A DNA stretch of 10,925 bases from 2-12-FULL-41-17 sp964562855 (GTDB taxonomy: Bacteria; Patescibacteriota; Microgenomatia; Curtissbacterales; GWA2-41-24): contig CAZLVB010000025.1 of NCBI GenBank assembly GCA_964562855.1, positions 1-10,925 on the forward strand, read 5' to 3'. The notes under the pieces were generated by a model. That model was not told the origin of the DNA. It did not search any database and was given only the letters and a program-made list of their open reading frames with translations. Of the stretch, positions 1-6,386 are shown piece by piece. The stretch's first letter is position 1, and each line of letters starts with the position of its first letter. The position numbers were made by a program, and so were the translations under genes.

Positions 1-2
1 AT

Positions 3-728
3 TTAGCCAAAAGAAGAGCAAATCTTTACCAAATTCCCCAAAAAATTTTTGACGATTGGATTTTGTTAATCCCTATGGTTTTAGCACTAATAGGTGCAAG
101 AATTTATCACGTTGTCGACTACTGGCGTATCTATAGCCAAATACCAATCTCGATTCTTTATGTTTGGGGAGGAGGACTGGGCATCTGGGGAGGCATCGCC
201 GGAGCGGTTTTAGGTTTGTGGATTGCTGCCAATATTAAAAAGCTGAATGTGCTGTCAGTTCTTGATCTGGCCGCTCCTTCAATTCTTTTAGGCCAGGCAA
301 TCGGCAGAATCGGAAATTACATCAACCAGGAAGGCTTTGGCCCGCCAACAAATTTACCCTGGGGTGTTTATATCAGCCCTGATAAACGACCAGATCAGTA
401 TGTTAATTTTTCGCACTTCCACCCCACGTTTTTTTACGAGGCAGTTATCAATATTATTTTCTTTGTTCTCCTCATTTATCTGGAAAGGAAATTTGTATCA
501 AATGTCAAAGGCTTGCCCCGTACCGAATCTGTTCTGGTACGGGGTCAAGTGTTTTCTCTATATCTGATTTTCTATTCGGTCAGCCGTTTTATTTCCGAGT
601 TTTGGCGCATCGACACAGCCACCGTAAATGCGCTCAAAATCGCCCATGTTATATCGTTAATTGTTTTTATTGCTGGGATAATCTTATTTATTTCACTTAG
701 GCACAGAGCAAGACTTGACAGAAATTAG
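3..728 (+). CDS. lgt: Prolipoprotein diacylglyceryl transferase, 5' end cut by the window
   Basis: Integral membrane enzyme that moves the diacylglyceryl group of phosphatidylglycerol onto the lipobox cysteine of prolipoproteins, the first step of lipoprotein maturation. The frame is open from base 3, and the residues before the TTG at 63 (ending DDWILL) fit the family, so the gene starts left of the window and 63 is not the start. The Lgt signature GRIGNYINQEGFG lies at 303-341, with Tyr where Phe is usual; its Arg matches the essential Arg143 of E. coli. HPTFFYE (about 421-441) and the C-terminal RFISEFWRID (about 583-612, matching the Arg239 region) also fit. The stretch WGGGLGIWGG replaces the HGG motif of proteobacterial enzymes, which also varies in Gram-positives. 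Several hydrophobic segments are visible. Bases 512-549 form a strong palindrome coding a linker just before the last conserved helices. The stop codon lies inside the lon operator region. Confidence 0.93.
   Translation, partial: LAKRRANLYQIPQKIFDDWILLIPMVLALIGARIYHVVDYWRIYSQIPISILYVWGGGLGIWGGIAGAVLGLWIAANIKKLNVLSVLDLAAPSILLGQAIGRIGNYINQEGFGPPTNLPWGVYISPDKRPDQYVNFSHFHPTFFYEAVINIIFFVLLIYLERKFVSNVKGLPRTESVLVRGQVFSLYLIFYSVSRFISEFWRIDTATVNALKIAHVISLIVFIAGIILFISLRHRARLDRN
512..549 (+). repeat. In-frame palindrome inside lgt
   Basis: The arms are CTTG (512-515), CCCCGTACC (516-524) and GAA (525-527), then a TCTG loop (528-531), then TTC (532-534), GGTACGGGG (536-544) and CAAG (546-549). This makes 16 base pairs with single bulged T residues at 535 and 545. 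It encodes GLPRTESVLVRGQ, a linker where Lgt proteins usually have a short variable loop, ending on the commonly seen Gly-Gln before the next helix. It may be an inserted palindromic element kept in frame, or RNA structure in the message. The palindrome is directly visible; the insertion origin is inferred. Confidence 0.75.
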
Positions 729-743
729 CACTCATGGTATCTT
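715..743 (+). promoter_or_regulatory. Sigma70-type promoter of lon
   Basis: A perfect -35 box TTGACA (715-720) is followed by a 17-base spacer and the -10 box TATCTT (738-743, four of six consensus positions). Transcription would begin near 750, leaving a leader of about 95 bases before lon. The -35 box lies inside the last codons of lgt. A CIRCE-like operator overlaps the spacer and the -10, as expected for a repressor-blocked promoter. Confidence 0.65.
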
Positions 744-752
744 AACTGCTAA
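725..752 (+). promoter_or_regulatory. CIRCE-like HrcA operator upstream of lon
   Basis: The left half TTAGCACTC (725-733) is identical to the CIRCE consensus half. The right half AACTGCTAA (744-752) matches GAGTGCTAA at seven of nine positions. The spacer is 10 bases instead of the usual 9. The site sits between and over the -35 and -10 boxes of the lon promoter, a position where HrcA would block RNA polymerase. The imperfect right half and the extra spacer base make this a candidate operator. Confidence 0.55.
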
Positions 753-777
753 TCCCTCGCCAACTAAAACAGGCTCG

Positions 778-830
778 GGATAAACTATCACCACCGTTAT
801 ATAATACACAGGGGTGATAAAAATTTATCC
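778..830 (+). promoter_or_regulatory. Stem-loop in the lon leader
   Basis: GGATAAA (778-784) pairs with TTTATCC (824-830), and ATCACC (787-792) pairs with GGTGAT (813-818), separated by a small internal loop. The apical loop contains a TATAAT (800-805) that could serve as a second -10, but no good -35 precedes it. The structure ends a few bases before the lon SD-like GGAG (836-839). A role in translation control is possible but inferred. Confidence 0.45.
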
Positions 831-847
831 TGAACGGAGTGAAGGAT
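827..847 (+). repeat. Short palindromic motif overlapping the lon start codon
   Basis: ATCCT (827-831) and AGGAT (843-847) form inverted arms around GAACGGAGTGA. The right arm includes the A and T of the lon ATG, and the SD-like GGAG lies in the loop. The motif is reminiscent of short intergenic palindromes of the TCCTGA...GAAGGA type that recur in some bacterial genomes. That resemblance is from memory and not verified here. Confidence 0.4.
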
Positions 848-3263
848 GGCAATATTTTTAGATCAGCAAAAACCAAGACTTAAAAACGAAATTCCAATAG
901 TTCCCCTTAGGGATACGGTTGTCTTTCCGTCATCTATGGTTCCGATTACTGTTGGTCGGCCGAAAGTAAAACTCGGACTTGATAGCGCTTGGGCAACTGA
1001 CAGGCTTGCGGTTTTCGTTGCTCAAAAGAATCCAAGGGTGGAAAATCCTGCTCCTAACGACATTTATTCTGTCGGTACAGTAGGTCTTATTCGAAGACTT
1101 TGGAAAGTGGATAATGAGTATAATTTAGCGGTTGAAGGATTAACGAGGGTTTACCTTAAAGAATTTACCCAAATCGATCCTTACCTTTCTGTCAAAGTCG
1201 AAGAAATCCCAGAACTTACCCAAAAAACCGACGAAATAGAAGCGCTCTTTCGGGGAACCCTCGCCAAAATCAAAAAATATGGAGAATTGGGCGGGGTTTT
1301 AACTTTAGAATCCTCGATCCATATATTTTCTACAGATGACCCAAATCAACTGGTTAATATTGTCGCCGCATCAATCGATTTAAAAACAATAGACAAACAG
1401 CAAATCCTGGAGATGGTGGACACTAAAGCGCGGCTTTCTCGATTATCCGAGCTTTTAACCCGCGAAATCAGGATACTGGAAATTTCATCCAAAATTGATA
1501 CTGAAACTCAAGAAAGAGTGGGTCGTGTAACGAAAGAAGCGATTTTACGGGAGAAAATGAAATCTATAGAAAAAGAACTGGGAGAGGATGAAGATACCAG
1601 GGAGATTTCTGAATTTCGCAAAAAGATTAAATCTGCCCACATGTCAGAAGAGGTAAGAATAAAGGCAGAGAGAGAACTGGCACGCCTGGCCAAAATGTCC
1701 TCTTATAATCCGGAGTCCTCTTATATTCGAACCTATCTTGAATGGCTGGTTGATCTGCCCTGGGAAGTTAAAGATAAGAAAAATGCCGATGTGGAATTCG
1801 CTGCTAAAGTTCTAGAAGAGGATCATTATGGTCTTCCGAAAGTCAAAGAGAGAATTTTGGAATATTTGGCTGTCCACAAATTAGTTGGAAAGATTAAGGG
1901 GCCGATTCTTTGTTTTGTAGGTCCTCCTGGCGTAGGTAAAACTTCAATCGGCAAATCGATTGCCCGAGCTTTAGACCGCAAGTTTATAAGAGTATCCCTT
2001 GGAGGAATTCATGATGAAGCGGAAATCAGAGGTCATAGGAGAACTTATGTCGGCGCTTTACCCGGCAGAATTATTCAGGGAATCAAAAACGCGGGTACCA
2101 AAAATCCGGTTTTTATGCTGGACGAAATTGATAAAGTTGGCGTCGACTTTAGGGGAGATCCTTCTTCCGCACTTCTTGAAGCTTTAGATCCTGAGCAAAA
2201 TAACGCTTTCTCTGATCATTACCTTGAAGTACCATACGATCTCTCGGATGTGATGTTCATAACAACCGCCAATGTCCTTGATACTATCCCTCCGGCACTG
2301 CGCGACAGACTGGAAATCATCAGCTTCCCTGGTTATACGGAAGAGGAAAAGTTCCATATCGCCAAAAGATTTTTAATTCCCAAACAACTCGAAGCCCACG
2401 GTCTTTCGGCACAAAAAGTTGAAATTGCTGATGGTGGACTTCGTGAAATAATCGCCAAGTACACCCGCGAGGCTGGTGTTCGGGAGTTAGAGAGAGAAAT
2501 CGCGGCAATAATGAGAAAAGCAGCGAAAAAATTTGCCACCCGCGACAAACAGAAAAAAATCAGAATTAGCCAAAAGCAGCTGCACCCTTACCTTGGTCCG
2601 TACAAATTTTCGAAAGCTATTGCCGAGACAAAAGATGAAATCGGCATGTCTACCGGTCTTTCGGTTACGCCCTCTGGAGGAGAAATTATTTTTGTGGAAG
2701 TGACCCTAATGTCTGGCAAAGGTAATTTAATTCTAACGGGACAACTTGGCGATGTCATGAAGGAATCAGCTCAGGCTGCTCTTTCTTATGTCAAATCGCG
2801 TGCGAAAGTTCTGGGCCTGGAGGAAAAATTTGCAGCCGAGGTTGATATTCATATCCATGTCCCGGAAGGTGCAGTCCCCAAAGAAGGACCATCTGCTGGT
2901 ATTGCCATAACTACAGCCCTAGTTTCTGCCTTGACAAAAATTCCAGTTAGACGTGAAGTCGGCATGACCGGAGAAGTCACGCTTAGAGGAAGGGTTCTGG
3001 AAATCGGAGGTGTTAAGGAAAAAGTTTTGGCGGCTCACAGGGCTGGTTTAACAACCATAATTTTGCCAAAATCAAACGCCAAGGACTTGGAGGAAATTCC
3101 TAAGAATGTTAAGAAGGATCTGCAGTTTATACTTGCCGAACATATGGACGAAGTCTTAAAAGTCGGACTGACAAAAGCTCTTCCCAAAGAAAAGCCAACC
3201 AAAGAAGGTATCAAAAAAAAGAAAAAATCTCAGACGGTTTTTTCGCTTCCTAATACCCCTTAG
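846..3263 (+). CDS. lon: ATP-dependent protease La (Lon)
   Basis: Cytoplasmic AAA+ serine protease that unfolds and degrades damaged and selected regulatory proteins. At 805 residues it has usual Lon length. The N-terminal substrate-binding domain opens with PIVPLRDTVVFP (about 17-28). A helical linker follows to about 330. The AAA+ module has Walker A GPPGVGKTS (359-367), Walker B VFMLDEIDK (422-430) and the arginine-finger region PALRDRLE. The LonA-type protease domain carries the catalytic Ser683 in KEGPSAG and Lys726 in GGVKEK; their spacing of 43 equals Ser679/Lys722 of E. coli. The ATG at 846 is chosen because the conserved N-terminus follows directly and GGAG lies 6 bases upstream. The tail from about 779 is lysine-rich and extends past the conserved fold. 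It is transcribed from its own promoter, probably under HrcA-type heat-shock control. Confidence 0.98.
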   Translation: MAIFLDQQKPRLKNEIPIVPLRDTVVFPSSMVPITVGRPKVKLGLDSAWATDRLAVFVAQKNPRVENPAPNDIYSVGTVGLIRRLWKVDNEYNLAVEGLTRVYLKEFTQIDPYLSVKVEEIPELTQKTDEIEALFRGTLAKIKKYGELGGVLTLESSIHIFSTDDPNQLVNIVAASIDLKTIDKQQILEMVDTKARLSRLSELLTREIRILEISSKIDTETQERVGRVTKEAILREKMKSIEKELGEDEDTREISEFRKKIKSAHMSEEVRIKAERELARLAKMSSYNPESSYIRTYLEWLVDLPWEVKDKKNADVEFAAKVLEEDHYGLPKVKERILEYLAVHKLVGKIKGPILCFVGPPGVGKTSIGKSIARALDRKFIRVSLGGIHDEAEIRGHRRTYVGALPGRIIQGIKNAGTKNPVFMLDEIDKVGVDFRGDPSSALLEALDPEQNNAFSDHYLEVPYDLSDVMFITTANVLDTIPPALRDRLEIISFPGYTEEEKFHIAKRFLIPKQLEAHGLSAQKVEIADGGLREIIAKYTREAGVRELEREIAAIMRKAAKKFATRDKQKKIRISQKQLHPYLGPYKFSKAIAETKDEIGMSTGLSVTPSGGEIIFVEVTLMSGKGNLILTGQLGDVMKESAQAALSYVKSRAKVLGLEEKFAAEVDIHIHVPEGAVPKEGPSAGIAITTALVSALTKIPVRREVGMTGEVTLRGRVLEIGGVKEKVLAAHRAGLTTIILPKSNAKDLEEIPKNVKKDLQFILAEHMDEVLKVGLTKALPKEKPTKEGIKKKKKSQTVFSLPNTP

Positions 3264-3280
3264 AGCCTTTTCCTACGATA

Positions 3281-3309
3281 TTGCAAATTTAGGCAGAAGT
3301 CTGTATTAT
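3281..3309 (+). promoter_or_regulatory. Probable promoter of hppA
   Basis: The -35 box TTGCAA (3281-3286, four of six) is separated by 17 bases from the -10 box TATTAT (3304-3309, five of six). Transcription would start near 3316, about 15 bases before the GTG start codon. No Shine-Dalgarno sequence is visible in that short leader. Confidence 0.5.
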
Positions 3310-3330
3310 TCTGAATATTAAAAAATTGCG

Positions 3331-5346
3331 GTGGACTTGTTAAGTATCAATCCTTCTTTAGGCCTGCCTTTTGCCCTAGCTGCTGCTACAGCAGCTATTT
3401 TGTATGGGGTGATAACTTCCTTCAGGATTGTCTCTCTTGACGCAGGAACGCCAAAAATGCGTCAAATTGCCGATGCGATCGCCGAAGGGGCAAGTGCCTA
3501 TTTGCAAAGACAGTACAGCGTAGTCGCAATAGTTGCCGCCGTAATCTTTCTGATAATTGCCAGATTTCTATCTCTTCCGACCGCAGTCGGTTTTTTGATT
3601 GGAGCTGTAGCCTCAGCAGCTTCCGGGTTTATCGGAATGAACATTTCTGTTCGAGCTAATGTCAGGACTACTCAAGCAGCTAAAAAAGGTCTAGCCCACG
3701 CACTGTCTGTCGCTTTTGCCGGCGGATCTGTAACCGGATTATTAGTGGTCGGATTGGCCCTTCTTTCAACTGCCGGATACTTTGGGGCAACCGGAGACCT
3801 AAAAGGATTAGTTGGCTTAGGATTTGGAGGATCTCTAATTTCAATCTTTGCCCGGCTCGGAGGAGGAATTTACACGAAAGGTGCAGATGTCGGTGCTGAT
3901 CTTGTGGGCAAAACAGAAGTCGGTATACCCGAAGACGATCCCCGCAATCCGGCAGTTATAGCAGACAATGTTGGAGACAACGTTGGGGACTGTGCAGGCA
4001 TGGCCGCGGATTTATTTGAAACCTATGCTATCACAATTATCGCGGCAATGATTCTGGGATCGCTTTTTTTCCCCAACATTCTTGGGGTGATTATATACCC
4101 CTTAGCTTTGGGAGCTATGGCTATCATTGCCACAATCTGTGCCACTTTTTTTGTTAAGCTTCCCAGAAACAAAAGTATTATGGGCGCATTGTATGTCGGT
4201 TTATTAGTGGCTGCCTCTATTTCTGCTTTAGGTTTCTATCCAATAACGGCGATTATGATGAATGGCAATGGTCTTTATGATCCTACTTCCATATATTTTA
4301 CTTCTCTAATTGGTATTTTAGTAACCATATTTATGGTTTTGATTACGGAATACTTCACAGCCACGAAATTCAGACCTGTTCAAAGTATTGCAAAAGCATC
4401 AACAACAGGCCATGCGACTAATATCATAGCTGGGCTGGTCGTCGCCAACAGATCTACTTTTTGGCCAATTATTGTCATTGGGGCAGGCATTCTTGCCTCA
4501 TTTTCACTGGCAGGACTTTATGGTGTGGCCGTTGCTGCTGTCTCTATGCTGTCTTTGACTGGGATAATTGTAGCTATAGACGCCTACGGCCCAATCACCG
4601 ATAACGCAGGCGGAATTGCCGAAATGGCAAATTTACCCAAAAACATAAGGAATGTCACCGATCCTTTAGATGCCGTGGGTAATACGACTAAGGCGGTAAC
4701 TAAGGGATACGCTATTGCTTCTGCGGGATTAGCTGCTCTTGTCCTGTTTGCAGCTTATTCTCAGGAACTTGCCGCAGCTGGAGCAATTGTGGAGTTTACA
4801 CTTTCTGACCCAAGAGTTCTGGTTGGATTATTGCTTGGAGCAGCCCTCCCTTTCCTTTTTGCCTCTTATGCCCTGGAGGCAGTAGGGGAGGCAGGAGCCG
4901 AAGTGGTTTTGGAAGTCCGCAGGCAATTTAAAGAAATACCGGGAATTCTTTCGGGCAAAAGCAAACCTGCGTACGATAAGGCTGTAGAAATTGTCACCAC
5001 GCGTGCTTTGAAATTAATGGTAATGCCAGCCCTGATCCCTGTTGTTGCCCCAATACTCGTTGGTTTTACTTTAGGTACAAAAGCGCTTGGCGGTCTTTTA
5101 ATAGGCTCAATAATTTCCGGAATTTTTGTGGCCATCTCTATGACCACAGGCGGAGCCGCTTGGGACAATGCTAAAAAATATATTGAGGAGGGGAAATTTG
5201 GCGGCAAAGGATCCGAAAGTCACAAAGCAGCAGTTACCGGGGATACAGTCGGAGATCCTTATAAGGATACTGCCGGTCCTGCCATCAATCCTATGATAAA
5301 AATAATTAATATAGTTGCACTTCTCTTGATTCCGTTTTTAGTTTAA
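3331..5346 (+). CDS. hppA: Membrane-bound proton-translocating pyrophosphatase, probably K+-independent
   Basis: Polytopic membrane enzyme that couples hydrolysis of pyrophosphate to ion export. Its 671 residues match the family. Substrate-binding motifs are intact: DVGADLVGK (186-194), EDDPRNPA (201-208), DNVGDNVGDCAGMAADLFE (212-230), DNAGGIAEMA (424-433), and C-terminal GDTVGDPYKDTAGPAINP (637-654). At the cation-determinant site the sequence is GNTTKAVTKG, with Lys454 and Thr457. Potassium-dependent enzymes have Ala and Gly there, so this should be a K+-independent H+ pump; the inference rests on this known rule. The GTG at 3331 is chosen because the family N-terminus follows and a promoter ends just upstream; there is no clear SD. 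The protein ends in a hydrophobic helix, IINIVALLLIPFLV. A second copy of its last 27 codons lies downstream at 5464-5547. Confidence 0.97.
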   Translation: MDLLSINPSLGLPFALAAATAAILYGVITSFRIVSLDAGTPKMRQIADAIAEGASAYLQRQYSVVAIVAAVIFLIIARFLSLPTAVGFLIGAVASAASGFIGMNISVRANVRTTQAAKKGLAHALSVAFAGGSVTGLLVVGLALLSTAGYFGATGDLKGLVGLGFGGSLISIFARLGGGIYTKGADVGADLVGKTEVGIPEDDPRNPAVIADNVGDNVGDCAGMAADLFETYAITIIAAMILGSLFFPNILGVIIYPLALGAMAIIATICATFFVKLPRNKSIMGALYVGLLVAASISALGFYPITAIMMNGNGLYDPTSIYFTSLIGILVTIFMVLITEYFTATKFRPVQSIAKASTTGHATNIIAGLVVANRSTFWPIIVIGAGILASFSLAGLYGVAVAAVSMLSLTGIIVAIDAYGPITDNAGGIAEMANLPKNIRNVTDPLDAVGNTTKAVTKGYAIASAGLAALVLFAAYSQELAAAGAIVEFTLSDPRVLVGLLLGAALPFLFASYALEAVGEAGAEVVLEVRRQFKEIPGILSGKSKPAYDKAVEIVTTRALKLMVMPALIPVVAPILVGFTLGTKALGGLLIGSIISGIFVAISMTTGGAAWDNAKKYIEEGKFGGKGSESHKAAVTGDTVGDPYKDTAGPAINPMIKIINIVALLLIPFLV

Positions 5347-5358
5347 CCAAAAGTATCC

Positions 5359-5418
5359 TTATATCAGAGGAGCGCCATTGGCATGACTGAAAGGTGCCAA
5401 GGCGACCTGCTGATATAA
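5359..5418 (+). ncRNA. Long structured stem-loop after hppA, function unknown
   Basis: Nested pairing begins 12 bases after the hppA stop: TTATATCAG (5359-5367) with CTGATATAA (5410-5418), AGG (5368-5370) with CCT (5406-5408), CGCC (5373-5376) with GGCG (5401-5404), and TTGGCA (5378-5383) with TGCCAA (5395-5400). The apical loop is 11 bases (5384-5394). This is about 22 pairs with small bulges. No U-tract follows, so it is not a textbook intrinsic terminator. It could act as a 3' stability element, a bidirectional terminator or an undescribed RNA motif. I do not recognise it as a known riboswitch. Confidence 0.6.
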
Positions 5419-5424
5419 TTTCAC

Positions 5425-5451
5425 CGCTACAAGAATCGTTGTTTTGTAGCG
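5425..5451 (+). repeat. Second stem-loop between hppA and its duplicated tail
   Basis: CGCTACAA (5425-5432) pairs with TTGTAGCG (5444-5451) around an 11-base loop, GAATCGTTGTT. The loop and inner arm resemble the palindrome inside lgt (TAC..GAATC..TGTT..GTA), so the two may be diverged members of one palindromic repeat family. No U-tract follows it directly. Confidence 0.5.
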
Positions 5452-5463
5452 TTCCATTATCTA

Positions 5464-5547
5464 AAAGATACCGCCGGTCCTGCCATCAACCCTATGATTA
5501 AGATAATCAACATTGTAGCTCTACTGCTGATACCTTTCTTAGTGTAA
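5464..5547 (+). pseudogene. Duplicated 3' end of hppA (last 27 codons plus stop)
   Basis: Translation gives exactly the last 27 residues of HppA, from KDTAGPAINP to IPFLV, then TAA. Compared with 5263-5346 there are 17 nucleotide differences in 84 positions, every one synonymous; one is a first-position Leu change (TTG versus CTG). The copy lies 201 bp downstream, in the same frame as hppA, but is separated by the hppA TAA and another in-frame TAA at 5416-5418. The open stretch 5419-5463 before it has no ATG, GTG or TTG, so it cannot be translated as a separate gene in a standard way. The pattern means both copies diverged while each was attached to a working gene. The segment is therefore best read as the leftover end of a replaced or interrupted hppA allele. 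Confidence 0.85.
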
Positions 5548-5548
5548 A

Positions 5549-5644
5549 TTTCCAATTTCTAATATCTAATTTCTAAATAAATCCCAATTCCTAAATTTTT
5601 AGAATTATTTAGGTAAATTAGATCAATTAGGTAATTAGGTCAAT
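5549..5644 (+). repeat. AT-rich quasi-palindromic spacer between convergent genes
   Basis: This low-complexity stretch is built from variants of AATTTCTAA and AATTAGGT. CCTAAAT (5590-5596) pairs with ATTTAGG (5607-5613). CTAATATCTAATTT (5559-5572) is nearly complementary to AAATTAGATCAATTAG (5615-5630). It lies between the plus-strand hppA region and the 3' end of the minus-strand gene, so it may end transcription from both sides. No gene is visible in it. Confidence 0.5.
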
Positions 5645-6346
5645 TTAATAAATGATTCTTTTCGGCCGTCCGCCAGGGGTAGACTGGAAGGTGTCGACCG
5701 TTTTTGGCAGCGCGCTCGCTGTAGTCTCGAAAGGTATAGTGCTTTCCTCTACAACAACCGACGGGAATCTGTCTTTTAGGCCTGGCGAGATATTATTAAG
5801 CGCTAAAATCGATCTACTAAAAGCGTCAATTGCACTATTAAGATTTTCATCAAAATCATATCCATCCTCAATAGTTTCAAATCTAGCAATCATTTCCGAT
5901 AAAAAAATCTCATGAAATCTAAATTCTTCTGCCATACGGGCAACTTGCGGCACCACATCTTGATTTTGGGATCTGGCTTTATCTAGTTGTGCCATAGTTT
6001 TATTAAGCTGTTGGCTGTATCCTTTTAAACTCCTTGATGATTTTTTCAAATCATTTTTCACAAGCATCAAATAAGATTCTTTAATTCTCTTGGTTGCAAG
6101 CGTAAAATCAAAGTCGGCTCTTTTGGCACTAGAAGGGGTAAAAAATCTGCTTATTGACTCCTTAATCCTCAAGGCAAAATATAAAGGGTGATTAGGTAAA
6201 AAACGAAGAGGAATTGTTTTCTGTGTTGCCTCATTAACCTGTTCTTGGGATGCCTCGGGAAAGTTGTATTCCGTATGGGCAAAAACGGCAGGAACCGCTA
6301 ATAAGGTTATTAAAAATGACAAAAGGCAGGCCGAAAGTACACGCAT
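5645..6346 (-). CDS. Secreted DUF5667-like protein
   Basis: Hypothetical exported protein of 233 residues from the ATG at 6346. A TTG at 6364 would add six residues, but the ATG places the signal peptide at the extreme N-terminus and is preferred. Residues 1-23 form a classic signal peptide: Arg at position 2, a hydrophobic core, and cleavage after VFA. The mature part contains PLRFLPNHPLYFALRIKES (starting about 46), which resembles the start of DUF5667, whose members carry an LPxHPLY-like segment, a KxxxE helix and then long helices. The region to about 190 is helix-rich and coiled-coil-like, and the C-terminal 40 residues are Ser/Thr/Pro-rich. It sits 40 bases behind tRNA-Glu on the same strand with no clear promoter of its own, so it may be read from the tRNA promoter. 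Function unknown. The family assignment is from recalled motif shape. Confidence 0.75.
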   Translation of the reverse strand: MRVLSACLLSFLITLLAVPAVFAHTEYNFPEASQEQVNEATQKTIPLRFLPNHPLYFALRIKESISRFFTPSSAKRADFDFTLATKRIKESYLMLVKNDLKKSSRSLKGYSQQLNKTMAQLDKARSQNQDVVPQVARMAEEFRFHEIFLSEMIARFETIEDGYDFDENLNSAIDAFSRSILALNNISPGLKDRFPSVVVEESTIPFETTASALPKTVDTFQSTPGGRPKRIIY

Positions 6347-6362
6347 AATTTCTAAATATCCC

Positions 6363-6379
6363 AAAATTCAAAGAATTTT
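6363..6379 (-). terminator. Weak AT-only hairpin after tRNA-Glu
   Basis: AAAATTC (6363-6369) and GAATTTT (6373-6379) form a 7-pair stem with a 3-base loop between the tRNA 3' end and the start codon of the downstream minus-strand gene. With only one GC pair and a short T run it would be a weak terminator or processing site at best. Confidence 0.25.
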
Positions 6380-6386
6380 AACGCCG

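Noticed and set aside
800..805. TATAAT as a second lon promoter
   Set aside because: No -35-like sequence lies 16-18 bases upstream and there is no extended -10; the upstream TTGACA promoter explains lon better.
4866..5207. Minus-strand open frame of 113 codons inside hppA
   Set aside because: It is antisense to strongly conserved hppA sequence and shows no recognisable family features or start signal.
5359..5418. Possible SAM-I-like riboswitch, because the ends UAUCAGAG and GGUGCCAA recall that family
   Set aside because: The segment is a single nested hairpin without the four-way junction or pseudoknot of SAM-I, and it lies after hppA and before no intact gene on that strand.
5419..5547. 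Separate small gene made of the second hppA tail
   Set aside because: The open frame has no ATG, GTG or TTG before the conserved part, and the peptide is a bare C-terminal helix.
5344..5547. Stop-codon read-through joining HppA to the second tail
   Set aside because: The frames agree (201 bp apart), but a second TAA at 5416-5418 blocks the path, and the product would have two identical C-termini.
6347..6364. TTG at 6364 as the start of the DUF5667-like gene
   Set aside because: The ATG at 6346 places the signal peptide at the N-terminus without six extra residues, and neither start has a well-placed SD.
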